Shown here in pieces: positions 30,430 to 41,154 of a stretch of DNA of 64,000 nucleotides (positions are counted from its first letter, which is position 1; each line of letters begins with the position of its first letter). Under the pieces are notes generated by a model. It was not told where the DNA came from and ran no database searches. It saw only the letters and a program-made list of their open reading frames with translations. Both the position numbers and the translations under genes were made by a program. Source of the DNA: Lasiosphaeria ovina (taxonomy: Eukaryota > Ascomycota > Sordariomycetes > Sordariales > Lasiosphaeriaceae); contig JAULSN010000014.1 in NCBI GenBank assembly GCA_033439765.1, positions 434,001-498,000 on the forward strand, written 5' to 3'.

Positions 30430-30545
30430 CGCGGGTTCAGATATCTTGATCGTCGTAAGTGCCTGCCCACATCTGCCTGTCGTTCGCCTGTCTAGCATAA
30501 TCTGACACGCTCGCTAGGTCATCGGCGTCACGGGGGCGGGCAAAA
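30430..30545 (+). pseudogene. P-loop protein exon junction, copy 2 (Walker A kept)
   Basis: GATATCTTGATCGTC (DILIV) is followed by an intron with GTAAGT, a CTGAC branch and TAG, then VIGVTGAGKTSFI, a clear Walker A motif (GxxGxGKT) of the kind seen in fungal G-domain proteins. The frame then hits a run of about 18 A, and no further GTPase motif follows. It is a fragment of a gene whose other part is not in the window. Confidence 0.6.
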
Positions 30546-31394
30546 CCAGCTTCATTAAAAAAAAAAAAAAAAAAGAAAAAAAAAGGGGGGTTGTGGTTAT
30601 TCCACAACGCCCGACTCAACTCGACCAAGACTAAAGACTCGCCAACATCCTTCATTCATGAAGCCGTGGTGGTGCACCACCAAACAGCCTCGGCCATCAA
30701 GTCCATAATAACCTCCCTCACACATTCACCCAAAACAGCCCCAGCCAGCACCAGCACCAGCAGAGCAAAAGCAAGCTCGCGAATCTTGGGGCCGACAAAC
30801 CTCGGCCGTTGCTAGCCAAACTTCATCCAAACAGGAGCGGCGAAATACACCACCACCCCAACATAGCCACTCACAGGGTGGTGGTGCACACACAAACTAC
30901 TCGACCTCGGCCACTCCAGGGTGGTGGGGAGGCCTCTATTCCTCTTCCACGGTCGAGGAGCAGCCCCGCAGGGCCGCAGGGCCGCCGGGGGCAAAGCGAA
31001 GGAAAACAGAACCAAACCACCAGACACAGAGGAAGTGTCGCCTGTGGGGGGGCGACGACAGACAGGAAATACAGCCGCGCTTCCCGCACCACACTGGGAG
31101 TGGCTATGTTGGGGTGGTGGTGCAACCTAGAAAAAGAGAAAAAAAAAAAAAGAGAGAGAGCGAGAGAGTCGCCCTCGGCGTCCAAGGACGGCATCTTACG
31201 TTGCCTAGGACGGCCGAGAGCAGGGTCGGGAACGAGGAGATGGAGAACCAACTGAAGCGGGATCGATCGCATGGAGCAGCGCAATGAAGATTAGGATGGC
31301 TTCTTCCAGGCGCGTGGAGATTTCTGGCCCTCGCCACTGCGCCAACGACACCGCGGGGCCGGCCTCTTTAGATTTTGGGATTGACTGATTGGAA

Positions 31395-31740
31395 AAAGGC
31401 GGGGGGTTCAGATGCAGCTCGGTCTGCTGCCTCTGGGCCGTAACCCGCCGAACACACTCCTTTATTGTACTTGGCTTTTGGCATGTACTAATTGAAAAGG
31501 CGGAGGGGTCCAGATGCTCTGCCTCTGGGCCGTATCCCGCCAACACACTCCTTTATTATACTTGGCTTTTGGCATGTACTAATAGAAAAGGCGGAGGGGT
31601 CCAGATGCTCTGCCTCTGGGCCGTATCCCGCCAACACACTCCTTTACTGTAATTGGCTTTTGGCATGCACTAGTTAGAAAAGGCGGAGGGGTCCAGATGC
31701 TCTGCCTCCGGGCCGTATCCCGCCGAACACACAGATTGAA
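31395..31740 (+). repeat. Minisatellite of ~92-bp units
   Basis: Four units share GGCGGAGGGGTCCAGATGCT, CTGGGCCGTATCCCGCC, AACACACTCCTTTATTATAC and TTGGCTTTTGGCATGTACTA. Unit 1 is the most diverged and unit 4 is truncated. Confidence 0.92.
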
Positions 31741-31897
31741 GACTTGTTAGTTTCCTGCGATGAAGAGGATAATAGAATGGAAATAAAAACACCACATCCT
31801 TCGCAAGCCCTGCAGTCAGCCTGCCCTGCGAAGACCCTCATATATATACCGACCTACATGACAGGCCCTGCCTTCCCTGCAGTCCCCAGTCCCTGGA

Positions 31898-32080
31898 ATG
31901 CGCACTACTACTTCGTCTCTCTACTCGGTCTTCACTTCTTTTCTCTTCGTCGCGCATGCGCAGTCCTTCGTCGGGGCCTCACAGCAGCAGTGCCAGCATA
32001 AAGTGCAGAGAACAAGCCGAGATAGGCAGCTGGGACTTCGAGCTTGTCGCATCAAGCCCTCGCGAGGCGATGGGCTATGA
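31898..32080 (+). CDS. Possible small secreted protein
   Basis: The ATG at 31898 opens MRTTTSSLYSVFTSFLFVAH, then AQSFVGASQQQCQHKV, a reasonable signal peptide with cleavage after AHA. The frame ends after 60 residues. A TATATATACC box lies about 60 bp upstream. The next frame (31956-32225) reads CREQAEIGSWDFELVASSPR and AMGYDGCGWWLHPVELRSVE and may be the true continuation after a shift or unseen intron. No family recognised. Confidence 0.4.
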   Translation: MRTTTSSLYSVFTSFLFVAHAQSFVGASQQQCQHKVQRTSRDRQLGLRACRIKPSRGDGL

Positions 32081-32225
32081 TGGCTGTGGGTGGTGGCTGC
32101 ATCCGGTTGAGCTGAGAAGCGTCGAGACGGGCAGGACAATCGAGGATGTGGTGGCTGGTGGCTGGGTGGCTGGATCCTGGGGCTGGGCTGCCGTCGTCGT
32201 ACCCCCCTTCACCGTCAACCTGTAG

Positions 32226-32789
32226 AAGAGAGAGTTAGCCTATTATCCAACGGTAAGGGAGAGAGTGTCACGTACCGTGCTGGTTGGTTGATCTGTAATC
32301 CCAGGAAGGAGTGGCAGAAGTACCAAAACTTGGGAGCCATCCAAGAAAGTCTCTAGTAATGTGACTCCGTCCTAGAATTGGCCCAGGCTCCAGACCAAAG
32401 ATGCTACCGGAGATGTGCGTTGGAGGTAGGAGAAAACGATCAAAATATTAGCCGAGTTGAGTCGATGGGTTGTCTCTTAGCGAAGAGGAGCAGAGGATAA
32501 GAGGAGTTGTGAGAATTAGGAGTAGCAGAGTCGAAATATTAATGCAAACGAGGGATAGGTAGGTATTAAAAATTAGTTGACCAAGGATTGGGGACAGACT
32601 GAGACGTCTGCTGCCGCCCCTGGAGAAGAAAAGAAGAGACGAAGAAGTGAACTCGGGTCGAGGAACGAGACCTTGTTGAAAAGCTCTCCGACACTACGGA
32701 CCAGTAAGCTTACGGAAGCTCTTCCCCGAGAAACAACGCCACCCATTAGTTCTGGCATCCCGGCACAGCTGACTCGATGCAACGTACAA
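32226..32789. other. No gene seen
   Basis: Mixed sequence. The plus frame from about 32577 (TKDWGQTETSAAAPGEEKKR) is open but unsupported. Confidence 0.45.
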
Positions 32790-33048
32790 TTCGATAGATG
32801 GATGCCAGGGTGGCGTTCGGGGCCAATGAAACCCTAGCCATTACGCCTAGCCACATCGTCTCTATCCTCTAGAATGAATACATCTCGATATCGACACCCG
32901 TGGTGGGCGGGCCGTTGAGGGATCTTACTGACTTTGCTCGGGTGACTCGTTTTCTTGTCGAACGTGATTGGGCTTCCGTATCCTTTGACGAGCTCATGGG
33001 GGGGTTGCCAGGGATGTGCTCTCGAGAGCTGTTAGAGACAAGCTCCTA
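32790..33048 (+). pseudogene. Short coding relic with one stop
   Basis: One frame reads MDARVAFGANETLAITPSHI, VSIL, a TAG, then NEYISISTPVVGGPLRDLTD, FARVTRFLVERDWASVSFDE and LMGGLPGMCSRELLETSS. It looks like one exon with a single nonsense codon. Not recognised. Confidence 0.4.
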
Positions 33049-33650
33049 GTAGTTGGAGGAGTCCTGACGGACATTCCCCTGGAGGGGGTCCGCTGTTCCT
33101 ACTTGTGCCTCTATAGCCGGTTTCTTCTACTACACTAGTGGATTTGAAAGACAGGCCAAACCAGATGAAGCAGTAAAAGAGAAGGATATGGCCAGGCGGA
33201 ATTGTGCATAACTCGGTAGATGAACAACCCCGAAGATGCAGCTGGCAGAAGACTCCCAAAACACTGTGCTGGAGGCTGCTTTTTCGCCTTATAAACCGGT
33301 CCCGTCTCCGGTAGTGCACCGTAAGGTCGAGTAGTAGTAGCACGAACCGAAACCACTGCAACGGAGCTGGAATCCCCCCCCCCATGGGAGTTGAAGGCGA
33401 AGCTTATACCTGAAGTGAAAGCAAGCCGCCGCGATGAACAGGCCAATCTGCACAGCAGAGAAAAGCCCCAATAACAGCGGTGGCAACGGTAGTGTCTTTT
33501 TCTTTTTTTTCTTCTTCGTAGTATCGTCTTGTGTCGTATCGTCTTGCGTTGTATCGTCTTGTGTGTTGCTGCCAACCAAGTCGCTGAATGGGTATCGGAA
33601 AGGTATTACGACCCTTCCGGAGAGAGATCATCAGGGTCTGCAATAATGTG
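33049..33650. other. No supported gene; GTATCGTCTTG repeat
   Basis: Three units of GTATCGTCTTGTGT lie at about 33519-33565, beside a T-rich tract. Overlapping minus-strand frames are repeat-driven. Confidence 0.45.
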
Positions 33651-33975
33651 TCAGGTTAGCCTTTCGTCTTCGAGAGTAAACATAAAGCGCACAATGCATT
33701 GAGGGAAGTACCTCTCCGACGGATATATCTCAACGAAGCTGGTCACTGTTGACAGGTCCGCGAAAGTCTTGTGTGCCTGAGCCCAGCAAGCAAACCGAGG
33801 AAGGTGAGGTGAAGGCAGAGAGGGCAGCAACGAAAAGTAATTATCCAAGTCCACTTCAAGACCCTTTCTGAGACCAACCGGAACCAGCGTCGCACGGAGC
33901 GGTGCCTGTCGAAGAAAGGTAAACGAAGCCTCGATGAACTGAAGCACGGGTTGCTTGAATTTTGAAGATGGCTCC
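33651..33975 (-). CDS. Coding-like exon, unknown protein
   Basis: The minus strand reads SSKFKQPVLQFIEASFTFLR, LVPVGLRKGLEVDLDNYFSL and VTSFVEIYPSERYFPQCIVR, ending at 33651. A possible intron (GTACTT donor at about 33712, CTGAC branch, TTGCAG acceptor near 33640) would replace the end. The upstream frame becomes implausible beyond a poly-C tract near 34110. Possibly an internal or last exon of a host gene; family unknown. Confidence 0.35.
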
Positions 33976-35640
33976 ACGGTGGGAGACAAACAACATGAAA
34001 TCATATCATAGAGTTGCAGGTGGTGGTCCGAGCCAGACCAACAGGGAGGAGGGAAAGATAAGAGAAATCGAAGTCCGAGGAGTAATAACGCGATGTGGCC
34101 CTTCTCCCCCCCCCCCCCCCCCCCCCCCCGCTTTGACAGAAAGGGGAAACACGGGTAATGCTGGCTGCTGAGCCGGGATGCGAGATGAATGCGCCAAACT
34201 GGTCTTTGTGGTGGCGTGAAGCCTGGGTCAGTTGCTGGCACGGATGTCCCGGCGCAGCTGGACAATGGTGCCGTTCCACACTAATAATACCACGTCGAGG
34301 AAAGTCTCAATACGCTAGGCATAGTGTTTTGGGATTTTGCAATGGAGCCATTCTCTCTCTCTTTCTCTTTTCCCCGGCAGGTGGTTTATCGATGGGATGG
34401 ATGGAATCCTAGTGACCATGGCGTATTACTTCAGGAGATCGGTACCATGCGAATGCGCCGTTATTCCCAGGCCGTCTTCCAACAACCGAGCCCCTGATCC
34501 TCCTGCAAGTGTGCAAGGGAGCGTGCCGATGCCTGCACCTTGAGCCACGGGACCTCCATAATTCCACCTGCTTCGAGACAGGAAGGCTCTTGCGAGCTAA
34601 ATAAGCTGGGACGGCGGAATCTTCACCCATGTCGCGCTTTACCGTCTTTCCTGCTCTTCCATTCATTCATCTATTTCCATACGGACTCATGCAACTGAAG
34701 AAAAACACCCACACATTTGGAATGGATGGCGCGCGCGGTCAGGTCGTTTCTCTCTCTCTGGCTATTGTGCTCCAAACCTACACCCAATCTCGTTTTTTTC
34801 TCCTGGGCCACATCTCTCCATTGTTATTCCGGAAACACCATCATGCACGTCGCTGGGTCTGGGGGGCCTCCAACCAAGCAGGAGAGACGATCAAAAAGCT
34901 CAATAGCCTAGGAGAAGCTGCAGCAGCAGTAGCAGCGCGAGAACGGGACGCAAACCTGACACCCCCGTCGACAGGGCAGACCAAGGCAAGAAGCCCCACC
35001 AGCGGTTCCTCTATATTATTGAGCCCAAAGCACAGCGGTGTTGGGGGGGGGGGGGCAAGCGCAAAGAGGTCTAACTGTTCTTGGGTATCGTGGTCGCCTG
35101 TCACTTCTTGTTAGTAGGCAGGTTTTCATGTGGATTTTTCTGAACTCTCGAGCGGTTGCTTACATTTTCTGGGAGTACCGGATTGGGGATAGGGAACTGG
35201 CTATCGGAGGCGTAGGCGTAGGTGAAAGGAGCGATTAGTTGGTTTCGTTGGTCATAAGGAGGGAGCACCGTCGTCTTGGTCCGAAAAAAAATGGGGTCCG
35301 AATTAGCTTGAACGAGGAAAGACAGGAAGTACGTACGCCATCATCGGCCAAAAAGCCTTGTCTCAATCTCTGGAAAGTGTGGCAAACTCGATGAGGATTC
35401 GGTCTCTTGTTTGCGCTTGTTGAGTTCCTAGGCTCTGGCACGCTCAGTGAAGTGAAGCGAAGCCTCGCGTATTTCTGCTGGAAAGGTGCGGCGACTGGTG
35501 TCGCTGGTGGAAACTACGTGTCTGTCCATTGCTTGCCGTAGCTGACGTGGGTGGTGTGGGGTAGGTAGATGGTGCGGGGTTTGGTGGCGTCAAGCATTTG
35601 CACCAGCGACAGAAGCACGAACCAACCGAGGCGGATTGAG
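33976..35640. other. No supported gene
   Basis: Poly-C (34107-34131) and poly-G (35041-35053) tracts break all frames. Pyrimidine-rich TCTCTCTC stretches at about 34352 and 34748 could be promoter-like. I found no frame with family resemblance. Confidence 0.45.
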
Positions 35641-35849
35641 GTAGATTGAGGGGTGGGTGGAGCTGCAAGCGGACCTATCTTTTCAGCTCGCGCGGCCCAA
35701 GCACCAATCAAGACCAATACACATGCCAATCGAGCGCCCTGCCTGCGGTATAAGAAGAGCCGCTGGTTTGTGTGGCACCAAGGTTGTCTGGCACATCATC
35801 TTTGCCACTTGTCTTGTCGCACACAACAAACACAACCCCGGCACTGTCA

Positions 35850-36932
35850 ATGTCTCACCCCTCAGCGGCGCACATGGCAAACACCCAGCCAATCGACGAC
35901 CACGCCGTGTCCATGCCGCCCCCCGCCCCTCACAGTACCGACCCAATTGGCGACAACGTCATTGTCATTGACGGCGACGACGACGACGACGACGACGATG
36001 ACGTTGCGATGTGGTTCCCGCCGCACCCCGGCCCCGACGTGCTGCCCGCGCCGGGGGTGCGGCAGGACGGCCTGCCCGAGGTCGAGCCGTGGAAGGCGGT
36101 TGCCCTGCCCGCGCCCGCGCCCGCGCCGGGGGTGTGGCATGTCGAGCCGTGGTGGCTGGAGGTTGCCCCGCCCGCGGGGGTGCGGCACGACGGCCTGCCC
36201 GCGATCGAGCCGTGGGTGGTGGACGACATCAAATCTGAGCCCCCGTCTTCCCAGGGTGAGCTCGAGCCTGTGTCGGTGGCTTGGCTGGTCGAGATCAAGC
36301 TTGAGCCGGCGTCTTCCGAGGACGAGCTCGAGCTCGAGCTTGAGCCGGCGGCTGCCCTGCCCGAGCTCGAGCCGGCGCCGGCGGTTGCCCCGCTCGCCCC
36401 AGCCTCTTCGTCCCCACATGTGGACGACCATGCCGCCTCCCCGCCGCGGCAGCGGCGCCGAAATAAGATCTGGACCGACCAGGTCAAGAGCATCGTGTTC
36501 GCGACCATGTGCCGGTGCATAGACGACGGCCTCCGCAAGGACAAGTTCAGGGAGGAATCATACAATATAGCCGTGGACGAGGTCGCGAGAATAGCCAACG
36601 TTGAGATGCACATGACGGATATCGAGAACCTCATGCAGCACCAGCGTAGGAAGTACCGGTGGTGGTTGGAGCTGGGCACGATGCACGGGGGGCTCTGGGA
36701 CGAGAGCCTGAAGCAGTGGATTTTGGAGCCGGCCGAGTGGGATAAGCTGGTCGCCGTAAGTTGCACTTCATTTTCCCCCTTTCCCGTGGGGTCCACGCCG
36801 GCTGACCCTTCTTACCTTTCTACGATGCAGGAAAAGCGCGAAATGAAGCAGTTCCGGGGCTGCACGCTCAAGTGGCTCGAAGAGTCGAAGAAGCTGTGGG
36901 ACGCCGATAAGGTCCTTAAGCGCCAGAGATAG
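35850..36932 (+). CDS. Myb/SANT-like DNA-binding protein, paralogue 2
   Basis: The ATG at 35850 opens MSHPSAAHMANTQPIDDHAV (the open frame extends upstream only without ATG). Exons are 35850-36755 and 36831-36932; the 75-bp intron (GTAAGT to GCAG) has a length divisible by three and no stop. The 335-residue protein has an Asp run, a long Pro/Ala/Glu low-complexity half (residues 50-200, repeated EPW, ELELE and KLEPASS segments), then QRRRNKIWTDQVKSIVFATM, CRCIDDGLRKDKFREESYNI, NLMQHQRRKYRWWLELGTMH, LWDESLKQWILEPAEWDKLV and, after the intron, EMKQFRGCTLKWLEESKKLW. This is the trihelix-like Myb/SANT pattern, probably nuclear. The paralogue at 12587 has the intron at the same place. Promoter segments (GTGGCACCAAGGTTG; TTTTCAGCTCGCGCGGCC) are also shared. 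Confidence 0.8.
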   Translation: MSHPSAAHMANTQPIDDHAVSMPPPAPHSTDPIGDNVIVIDGDDDDDDDDDVAMWFPPHPGPDVLPAPGVRQDGLPEVEPWKAVALPAPAPAPGVWHVEPWWLEVAPPAGVRHDGLPAIEPWVVDDIKSEPPSSQGELEPVSVAWLVEIKLEPASSEDELELELEPAAALPELEPAPAVAPLAPASSSPHVDDHAASPPRQRRRNKIWTDQVKSIVFATMCRCIDDGLRKDKFREESYNIAVDEVARIANVEMHMTDIENLMQHQRRKYRWWLELGTMHGGLWDESLKQWILEPAEWDKLVAVSCTSFSPFPVGSTPADPSYLSTMQEKREMKQFRGCTLKWLEESKKLWDADKVLKRQR

Positions 36933-37310
36933 CCCCGCCACTTCACGCGTAGCCGTAGCATTTGTCGTTCCAGTAGCCCTTTGGGCGCGGCCGACGACGA
37001 TATCATCATGTCTTGAGGCGAGGCGGAGGGCGACGGAGGCAGCTTGTGTTTATTACTATTCGTGTATTTGTACTTGTTGAAGCATAATAAGCAGAATATC
37101 TCTTCGGACTGTGGAAAACGTCTTCTCGGACTGTAGTTGGCCAAAAAGTACAATGAAATCCCCGCCAAGCCACTAGCCCAGCCCAGCCGAATCCCTGTTT
37201 TGCCCGCCAAAAAACAATAGACTGATGGCCAGCCCGCTCAACTTCATCAATGCGCCTAGGCTCAACTGCGCCCGGCGCCCGGACCCCTGTGCCCGCCCGG
37301 CCCTCAAAGA
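36933..37310. other. 3' flank of Myb/SANT gene; no gene
   Basis: AT-richer spacer between the Myb-like gene and MULE copy C. Nothing recognised. Confidence 0.5.
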
Positions 37311-38084
37311 CCAATTTTTACCTACAATTGAGGGCATCGCCAAAACCACCAAAACCTTCCACATTCAACCACAATACCGTCAATTGCACAACACAACAAC
37401 AACGCGATTTTCATCGCCGCGCAAGTAGGTGCATCGCTTCATACTCAATCTACAGGGCTAATCAGCGACAGAATGGCTGCGCGCGGCGATTCGGCCGCCG
37501 ACGACGACCCTTTCTACCTTACGCCCGACATACAGGTGCCCGAGCCGCCCGCTCCGCGGCTGACTACCCTCCCGCCGGACCACAAGCTCATCACCCACAA
37601 CTACGACTCTTTGGATCCATTGATGGAAGACCTTCAAGCCTGGGCAAACGATCAGGGCTTTTCAGTCAAGAAAGCCCGTACCAATAACCTCATCAAGGAC
37701 TTCGGAGCTTCGCGAGTCGAAATTTCCTGCCTCGAGGATAAAATCCGGCCCTCAGAGGCACATTCTCGCAAGACAGACACCACAGAGCGAGACTACGGCT
37801 TCAAGGCAGTTGCAACGGCTTTAGCCGTCAACAACAGCATGGTGCGATGTAGCGCGCATTGGGCATGTAGGTGGGGAAACCGCCTCCCTTTTCCAACGAA
37901 AAAAGCCACAGTGGTTGAGTCGAGCGGTCATCGCTCTCGCACCCAAAAAGTCGAAAAGCTAATTTGGTTCCAGAAACCCAAAATTGTACAACACACTCGT
38001 GTTCGAGTCCCGTCACTGGCCTTGGACCGCAGTTGTAATAATATTACCTTCGATCATTGTATAAGCAAGCGCCCTATACCCTAG
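37311..38084 (+). mobile_element. MULE-like element copy C with FAR1 domain
   Basis: Homology to copy A starts at CCAATTTTTACCTACAATTG (37311). The leader has ACAACAACAACGCGATTTTC and GCGCAAGTAGGTGC. The ATG at 37473 opens MAARGDSAADDDPFYLTPDI, then PPDHKLITHNYDSLDPLMED, LQAWANDQGFSVKKARTNNL, IKDFGASRVEISCLEDKIRP and HSRKTDTTERDYGFKAVATA. This is a FAR1-type DNA-binding domain of fungal Mutator-like transposases (Hop-like). One expected Cys-Pro is replaced (DYGF). After about residue 120 the frame passes into unrelated sequence and ends at 38084. The DDE domain is absent. Confidence 0.72.
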
Positions 38085-38633
38085 CATAGTACGCCGGTTC
38101 TTGGTTACAGGTCTGGAATTTGGAATTCCCAGTTTGGGGCTGTGTGGTGCAGGGGAGAGAAAAAATCGACGCAAAAAAATAGAAACCAAGTATTGATAGG
38201 TGAGTAAAGATTTCCGACCCTCGACCCGACCAACTGAGCTTTCTTTTTTTTTATTAGTTTTTCCCTTCCTTAGACAATGGCTTTATCCGTGTACAAGGAA
38301 GACAGACCACATGCCCTGCTGATGAGAAACAACACACGATTCTCGTAGCGCGATGCCTCATGGCCGCGCCCGTGGCCGCGCTCTCATGATCTGGGTAGTG
38401 GCAAAATTGACTTGTTTGACTCTCGCGGTGTTATTTGTTGGTTAACGTGACTGGGTGATGTACGAAGGGGAAGGACATCTCTGGCGCGGGTTTGGTGGTT
38501 CTAATTGGCCAGCCCTTCTGACTGGACGACGCGCTCTGTGTCAGGGACCAGTCGACGAGCATCCATCCGTCCTTTGTCCAGTCTTTCGTCGCACACGCCC
38601 GTTGGTCTCGGCATTCCCGATGGCCCCCGCTGT
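38085..38633. other. No gene seen
   Basis: AT-richer spacer with a T-run near 38245. The open frame from 38455 has no support before 38634. Confidence 0.45.
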
Positions 38634-39051
38634 GCGCAAGCGAATTGAAGCCATCGAGAGAGCTGCCGCCGAGGCCGCGAGAGCCGAGTCAGCGACCGCA
38701 CAAACCGACCAGACCCACAAGTGGCATGTGAGCCTCAAGACCCAGGCAAGCACAACATGGTCAAACGACGCCGGCAAGGCGAGGGGGGACTACAAGCGGG
38801 CCATCAAGCCACTCACGAAGGTGCCAAAGTCCTGGAAGACTTGGATCGACACCTGGCAGGAAGCCTACAGCGAACAACATCTACAAGGTGTGGGTGCCGT
38901 TAAAGAATAAAGTCATTACAACTCGTGATGTTATATTCGATGAAGACACCATATTCGACGGAAAGCTGGAAACCCTTGAGGAGGGCGTGAGGGAGGCAGA
39001 CCCAGAGGTCCTGGCGAAGCACCTAGAGGGGTCTCGCCGTCGCCGAAGCTG
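38634..39051 (+). mobile_element. Ty1/copia polyprotein fragment
   Basis: One frame reads IKPLTKVPKSWKTWIDTWQE (about 38800-38865), resembling a gag-type segment. Another then reads SNNIYKVWVPLKNKVITTRD and VIFDEDTIFDGKLETLEEG, the linker between integrase and reverse transcriptase in fungal copia elements (NIYRVWVP..VI..RDV.F.E). The two are joined by a frameshift and a large deletion. No catalytic domain remains. Confidence 0.55.
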
Positions 39052-40751
39052 AAGACGAAATAATTGTGGCCAACCCGGTATACCCCGGGGACATTCTATA
39101 TAGGCGGCTCCTCCCGCCGGCGCCCTCACTCGCTCCCGGCCGCCGCGTGGCGTTTGTGGCAATCCTCGCCACCCAGGAGGGAGTAGCCGTGGTTGTCCGC
39201 CATGATTAAACATAGTAACTGACCTTCTTCGCGTCGTGGGAACTATGACGGTCTAGAGAGCCATACGGTGGGAGCGAGAAAGTGGGCGTTTCGCGGACCA
39301 AGTCTAAGAGACCGATATAAAACAAACAAGCTGCGCAACATGGCCCAGGTTCTTTGGCCACCTCCTTGCCTCGGATTCGATCGGCCCTATCCTCAGCTGT
39401 TGGTTTCAAAAATGTTTTGAACTCGCATACCTAGAAAAACCCAGGAAGCATATGGAATGATACCTGCCTCAGTTCCCACCGTTTATATTCAAGTTCGGTA
39501 CCTACCTTACTTTGGCCGTGCGTGTGTGGTGTGTCGATCTTCATTGCCCCACGCCCTTTCAAGACTCGAGATATGTTCTTATGTGAGGCTGATAGTCTAG
39601 TCATACAGCTCCCAAGCCACACGCGCCCCCGACATGTCCAGATTCACAGAGCTCCACTTTCGGTTCTTTGACAGCCATTATGGCCGCCATCTCTTCTGGC
39701 CATCACATGGCGAGGATTAGAGTTGTGACGTCGGGTTCCTCTCAGTTCAAGAGGACTATTGGACGCGGCTAAGCACTAACCATTACGAGCGAGCCAGCCA
39801 ACCAACCGGCAGTGACAATAATAACATCGGGGTCTTGAAAGAGACCTGACTAGCTACTACTGCAAATTGGCTGCGCCCCTGTCAAACAAAAAAAAGTGTT
39901 CCGGCATGAGCATGTGACGTATATTACCGTCTCGAACCTTTCATCTTAGTCTCACCGCGTTACTGCTGGTACAATGCCGACTGAGAACTACCTGAGGGTC
40001 GACACAATTCTCGGCGTAGCTATCCAAGGACGAGCAGCGAAAAAAAAAAGAAAGAAAAAAACCGGATCTGGGGGTGTAAATGGATGGCATAAACATTGAG
40101 AAAAGGGGCGCCAAGTTTGAAACGAAAATAAGGGAAACAAACCCAACCCCCCCCCCCCCCCCCGGGCAAAATATCGCCGGCACGCTCATCTGAAATGCCC
40201 ATAGCCCCGGCGCCATGTTTGGTGTGCGAGCGCTATGCCTTCGTTTCCGATGTGCCGGTTTTGGTACTAGCAGTAGGGTGCCGAGAGGGGGGAGGGGGGG
40301 GGGAGGGGGGTCAGAATGATGATGCCTCGCTTTGAAACAAGAACTTGGCCCCATGAATGTGCCTCCGAACTACTCCCCGGCCGCCGTCGATGCGAATCCA
40401 GGTAGTCCCGGTAGCCCGAAGAAGACGTTGCGGCCGTGCAATGATGCACGAACGATAGCATATCGGCTACGTCGCTCTTGTTTTCTTTCCGAAGCCTACT
40501 TTCACGGAAAGCGATGTGCGTCGTGGGCGTGGCCGCAGTCGTAGCCGTTGTGTTGTTGAAGGCAAGCGGCGGCCTCGGCGCTCGAAGTGCGTGGCCCTGA
40601 ATATATATCTCTTGCACATCACGTCGCTACCAATTCAGGACGCCCTGCGGAAGGGGTTCCGCCTTCAGCACAGAAGACCCACCGCTCAGGGCCCGCTGCT
40701 GTGCCTTTAGCTCCACGCCTACGGTCAGCACCGAAATTCATCGAAAACCTT
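39052..40751. other. No supported gene
   Basis: Poly-C (40148-40163) and GGGGAGGGG (about 40285-40310) tracts. The interval 40375-40432 is an inverted copy of 28516-28572. Frames on both strands are short and unlike known families. Confidence 0.45.
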
Positions 40752-40895
40752 GTTCCTCTACAGCCGAGGCATAAGTGGATCTGGGATCCACCGGTCCAAA
40801 CCATCATTTCCACATATACATTCCGCTGTGGCCCACATGGCCAGACTTCCTCCAAGCAATCCAGTCTTTACCTTCCTACCAACACTACTACTTGG
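40752..40895 (-). repeat. Dispersed repeat B, copy 5
   Basis: Inverted: AGCCGAGGCATAAGTGGATC, TGGGATCCACCGGTCCAAAC, CATCATTTCCACATATACAT, CTCCAAGCAATCCAGTCTTT. This is the most complete inverted copy. Confidence 0.8.
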
Positions 40896-41154
40896 ATTGC
40901 TGGTAGTTGCGTCGAGACTCCCTTTACCATACCTCACCCCCCCCCCCCCCCCCCCCCCAAACGAATCACCCGAGCAGCGGATCACCTTTTTGCACCAACA
41001 CACTACGGAACACCGGGCCAAAAAGTCTTTCAACTCAAGCCGCGAGCCAGGGTCCCCTGTCCCCTGAGTCCGCGCGAAAGGACGAGAAGATAACGTACGT
41101 ACGCACTGTATTTCTTAGCGCCGAGTATCTTGGCGACCCCTCATTAGCGTTCCA

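Larger units (their letters stand above)
28830..31165. repeat. Cluster of short A-tailed repeats (ACCACCCCAACATAGCCAC)
   Basis: About nine copies of CACCACCACCCCAACATAGC are present, several followed by CACCAGAAAAAG and an A-rich GAGAGAG tail. They start near 28835, 28978, 29124, 29595, 30255, 30295, 30410, 30850 and (inverted) 31090-31160. The first three are tandem, with a shared CTTTCCCCCGCGATAACGTC and CAAACTACTCGACCTCGGCC unit of about 145 bp. GTGGTGGTGCACCACCAC palindromes recur. The A-rich tails suggest a retroposed short element; this is inference. Confidence 0.75.

Noticed and set aside
35862..36796. Long minus-strand frames of 189 and 288 residues
   Set aside because: Shadows of the GC-rich Myb/SANT gene on the plus strand, rich in Gly/Ser/Arg.
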